Source: Pedobacter sp. SYSU D00535 (GTDB lineage: Bacteria > Bacteroidota > Bacteroidia > Sphingobacteriales > Sphingobacteriaceae). Taken from it: a stretch of DNA of 64,000 nt. Positions 61,841-64,000 of the stretch are shown in pieces (positions within the stretch are counted from its first letter, which is position 1; the number at the start of each line of letters is the position of its first letter). The notes under the pieces were generated by a model that worked only from the letters and a program-made list of their open reading frames with translations, ran no database searches and was not told where the DNA came from. Both the position numbers and the translations under genes were made by a program. The stretch lies in contig NZ_JAFEWD010000001.1 of the NCBI RefSeq assembly GCF_017355855.1, forward strand, positions 868,001 to 932,000, read 5' to 3'.

Positions 61841-63685
61841 TTAGAATCCAAATCCGTATCCATCATTATTTAATACACCCATGCTGCTGGTAACGATGGT
61901 AGCATGCACCGGAAGAATATACCGGACTGGAGTTTGCCCGGTGTTGTCAGCATATCCCCGCCAGGTTCTTGCCACGAAATCACCGGCAGAAGAAGTTTGA
62001 CTATTGTAGAGCTGCGTACTTTTTAACCAGCCTGCCCTTAAATATCCATTTGGGTTGTCGCCTTTATTTGGCGAGTCTTTAACAGGAGGAATCACCGCAG
62101 GATCATACAGTCGGTTTAAAAAGGTGATTGAGCCGTCTTCATTACGTTTATAGTAGAGGTCGTCAGCGAGATTAGCGTACTGTCCTGTACCTGTATACTG
62201 ATCCATTCCCATCTGCAATAAGGTGCGTCTGGTTTCCGCGAGCTTCTTACCATAATTACCCCAGCGTATAAGATCGTACTTACGCAAAGCTTCACCACCA
62301 AATTCCCAACCGCGCTCGTTAACAATTGCTTCAAAGAAAGTTTCTCTGCTGCCGGATACGGAAGCAACATAGGCATCCACCTTTTCCCCATGATCTGCGG
62401 GGTCAAAAGCTCTCTTACGCACTTCTTTCAAATACTGCTGTGCAGTAGCATTGGGACCGTTCAATGCATTCTCCGATTCAGCAAGCATCAATAAAACATC
62501 TGCATATCTCATCAAAGGCCAGTTGATCCCTGTTCCTTTTGCCGAAGCTGCACCTAGCGGAGTGGGTACCAATAACCGGTTCCACTTGTTGGGGGCGATG
62601 GCGGTGATTGCGACAGGTTGTTGAAGGAGGTCTTTATCCCAGAAAACAATCGAACATGTTACGTCTCTCCTTTTATCCTTATCGTCAAAAGAATAATAAT
62701 AGCTGGGCGTTAAGCTCAGGTAGTTCGAACCCGATCCATAGGGATGGCTTCCCGCATCTACCCTCACCCCCATATTCCAGGCAACATCACCGAAGCCAGG
62801 ATGGAATGCTACTTCATAGAGTACATCCTCGTTTTTAGGTTTGATGTACTTGTTAACGTTCAGGAAAACCTGCGCGTAGTTAGGTGTTAAAACGTGGGGC
62901 TTCAAACTTACCAGCTTCTTACAGTACTCATTCGCTGTCCTGTAGTAGTCTTCCCAATCCTCCGCTCTTTTTTGGCTCATGTCCGGATAAAGAGCATAGC
63001 CCCCGCGCATCATAGACAACCTTGCAATCATTCCAATAACGAACTCACGATTGATGCGCTCTATCCCATAGTCGAGCTCTTCTGCCCACATCATCTTCGG
63101 CTCAATGGCCTTCAAATCATCAATGAGGAAGGTCAAAATTTCGTTCCTGTCGGTACGAGGAAGGTAAAATTCATCACCGGCTTTAGTGGGCGTAGTTTTC
63201 AAAGGAACGTCGCCCCAGTGATTGATCAGGTACCAGTACCAGATAGCCCGCAGTCCAGCCGCTTCTCCCCGAAGTTGTGTCATCGTTCTGTCGCTACTTT
63301 TGTAAAGATCGCTGCTTTCAATACCCTCTATACACTCATTCGCCCTGTTGATAGCTTTAAATGCATTATTCCAGACAGTAAGCAAATCCTGGTTAGAAGG
63401 TGTAGTTTCGAAAGACCAGATATCCCGGCGTGAATTATCAGGATTAGCAGATACCCCACCCACTTCAATGTCGGAGTTACCAGCGAAATTGTTGGACACA
63501 CGGGAGGTGAAGGCATCCTGGTTGAATAATGCATATACGCCGTAGACAGCCTTTGCTGCGTCGTTGGAGTTACTATATATATAAGTGTCTGTGAACACAG
63601 AAGGCGACTCTGATTCCAGAAACTTCTCGCAGGAAGTTGTCAGCAGAGAAACCGCCGTTAAACTTGAGATGATATATCGTTTCAT
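61841..63685 (-). CDS. SusD/RagB-family glycan-binding lipoprotein
   Basis: A 614-aa outer-membrane lipoprotein that works as the lid of the SusC transporter. The start at 63685 gives MKRYIISSLTAVSLLTTSCE with lipobox TTSC. The SusD TPR fold shows NDAAKAVYGVYALFNQDAFT, LLTVWNNAFKAINRANECIE, QLRGEAAGLRAIWYWYLINH with WGDVPLKTTP, and YADVLLMLAESENALNGPNA near the C-terminus, a very typical order. The upstream in-frame ATG at 63733 adds 16 residues without a signal role. The ligand is probably a pectin oligosaccharide, from the enzymes beside it. Confidence 0.94.
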   Translation of the reverse strand: MKRYIISSLTAVSLLTTSCEKFLESESPSVFTDTYIYSNSNDAAKAVYGVYALFNQDAFTSRVSNNFAGNSDIEVGGVSANPDNSRRDIWSFETTPSNQDLLTVWNNAFKAINRANECIEGIESSDLYKSSDRTMTQLRGEAAGLRAIWYWYLINHWGDVPLKTTPTKAGDEFYLPRTDRNEILTFLIDDLKAIEPKMMWAEELDYGIERINREFVIGMIARLSMMRGGYALYPDMSQKRAEDWEDYYRTANEYCKKLVSLKPHVLTPNYAQVFLNVNKYIKPKNEDVLYEVAFHPGFGDVAWNMGVRVDAGSHPYGSGSNYLSLTPSYYYSFDDKDKRRDVTCSIVFWDKDLLQQPVAITAIAPNKWNRLLVPTPLGAASAKGTGINWPLMRYADVLLMLAESENALNGPNATAQQYLKEVRKRAFDPADHGEKVDAYVASVSGSRETFFEAIVNERGWEFGGEALRKYDLIRWGNYGKKLAETRRTLLQMGMDQYTGTGQYANLADDLYYKRNEDGSITFLNRLYDPAVIPPVKDSPNKGDNPNGYLRAGWLKSTQLYNSQTSSAGDFVARTWRGYADNTGQTPVRYILPVHATIVTSSMGVLNNDGYGFGF

Positions 63686-63719
63686 AAACGTAACGTTTGT
63701 ATAAGTCAATAGATAATTC

Positions 63720-64000
63720 CTAAAAAGTTGCATTTACCCCTACCGTAAAGGTTCTTGCCTTTGGATAGGCAGAATAGTCTACACCCGGAGTAAGGGCGGC
63801 GTAAGAACTGCTTCTTGTAGTACTTACCTCGGGGTCGTAGCCCGAATACTTCGTCCAAAGCAGCGCGTTGTATACGGTGCCGTAAATCCTGAACTGAGAC
63901 ATTTTGATTCTGGAGATTAAGTTTTTAGGTAAACTATATCCCACCGTTATATTACTCAGGCGAAGGAAGGATCCATCCTCGACCGCCCAGGAGTGTACTA
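63720..64000 (-). CDS. SusC/RagA-type TonB-dependent transporter, C-terminal end
   Basis: The last 93 codons of a SusC-type outer-membrane transporter, of which the 5' part lies outside the window. Visible are EDGSFLRLSNITVGYSLPKN, the classical last-quarter signature, then NALLWTKYSGYDPEVST and the terminal strand TFTVGVNATF ending with Phe. It precedes susD by 34 bases and is the probable first gene of the pectin operon. Substrate class is inferred from the neighbouring enzymes. Confidence 0.93.
   Translation of the reverse strand, partial: VHSWAVEDGSFLRLSNITVGYSLPKNLISRIKMSQFRIYGTVYNALLWTKYSGYDPEVSTTRSSSYAALTPGVDYSAYPKARTFTVGVNATF

Noticed and set aside
1-64000. tRNA, rRNA and CRISPR arrays
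   Set aside because: No cloverleaf-like sequence, ribosomal segment or spaced repeat array was found by reading; a covariance-model scan would be the decisive test.

Overview
The window is a piece of a Bacteroidota chromosome, most likely from the family Sphingobacteriaceae (Pedobacter-like; family level is inference). The evidence is a SusC/SusD pair with SusD-type lipoproteins, DUF4199, DUF4957/5123 and BtuG-type proteins, several start regions without Shine-Dalgarno sequences, and promoters of the Bacteroidota form TTTG/TTG-N19-TAnnTTTG. No rRNA, tRNA, insertion sequence, prophage or CRISPR array was seen.

Layout. 1-7.6 kb, minus strand: two family 2 glycosyltransferases, a membrane protein, a GH3-type adenylating enzyme, dxr, rseP and the start of hscB. 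7.7-12.3 kb, minus strand: a DUF4199 protein, an acidic protein of unknown function, a dihydroorotase-like protein without its metal ligands, and a BatA/von Willebrand protein. 12.4-17.3 kb, plus strand: a small 53-codon gene with its own terminator, a DUF3817 gene (minus), a GH28 polygalacturonase, a zinc-free oxidoreductase and a family 4 glycosyltransferase. 17.3-21.1 kb, minus strand: pncA, a META lipoprotein, an HI0933-type flavoprotein, a PAP2 phosphatase and an FRG-domain protein. 21.2-24.6 kb, minus strand: a cobalamin uptake unit (promoter, riboswitch, btuB, BtuG-like lipoprotein). 24.7-36.8 kb, mainly plus strand: htpG with a heat-shock-type upstream region, a thioredoxin-fold gene split by an in-frame TGA, a queuosine-precursor transporter (minus), methionine aminotransferase plus omega-amidase, PBP1A, and a large zinc-peptidase/beta-propeller/barrel protein. 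36.9-51.8 kb: a degenerate GIY-YIG protein, an XRE-S24 regulator, bioF-bioD, holA, an HsdR_N nuclease-fold protein, two paralogous lipoproteins, valS, aroQ, xerD, a PRC-barrel protein, a DUF2254 protein and prfC. 51.9-64 kb, minus strand: a pectin utilization locus.

The pectin locus is read SusC, SusD, DUF4957/5123 lipoprotein, CE8 pectin methylesterase, PL1 pectate lyase, GH95 and GH2. The expected sequence is glycan capture, demethylation, backbone cleavage and trimming of side-chain sugars. The GH28 gene at 13.5 kb could add backbone hydrolysis from a separate site.

Most of the window is ordinary core genome. The points most worth a second look are the two apparent pseudoenzymes (dihydroorotase-like and GIY-YIG-like), the in-frame TGA, the five 11-bp-phased TACAGT repeats, the palindrome plus sigma-54-like element before htpG, the small gene at 12.4 kb with competing hairpins, and the bioF start that sits just after a terminator. 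No complete new defence or mobile system could be demonstrated.
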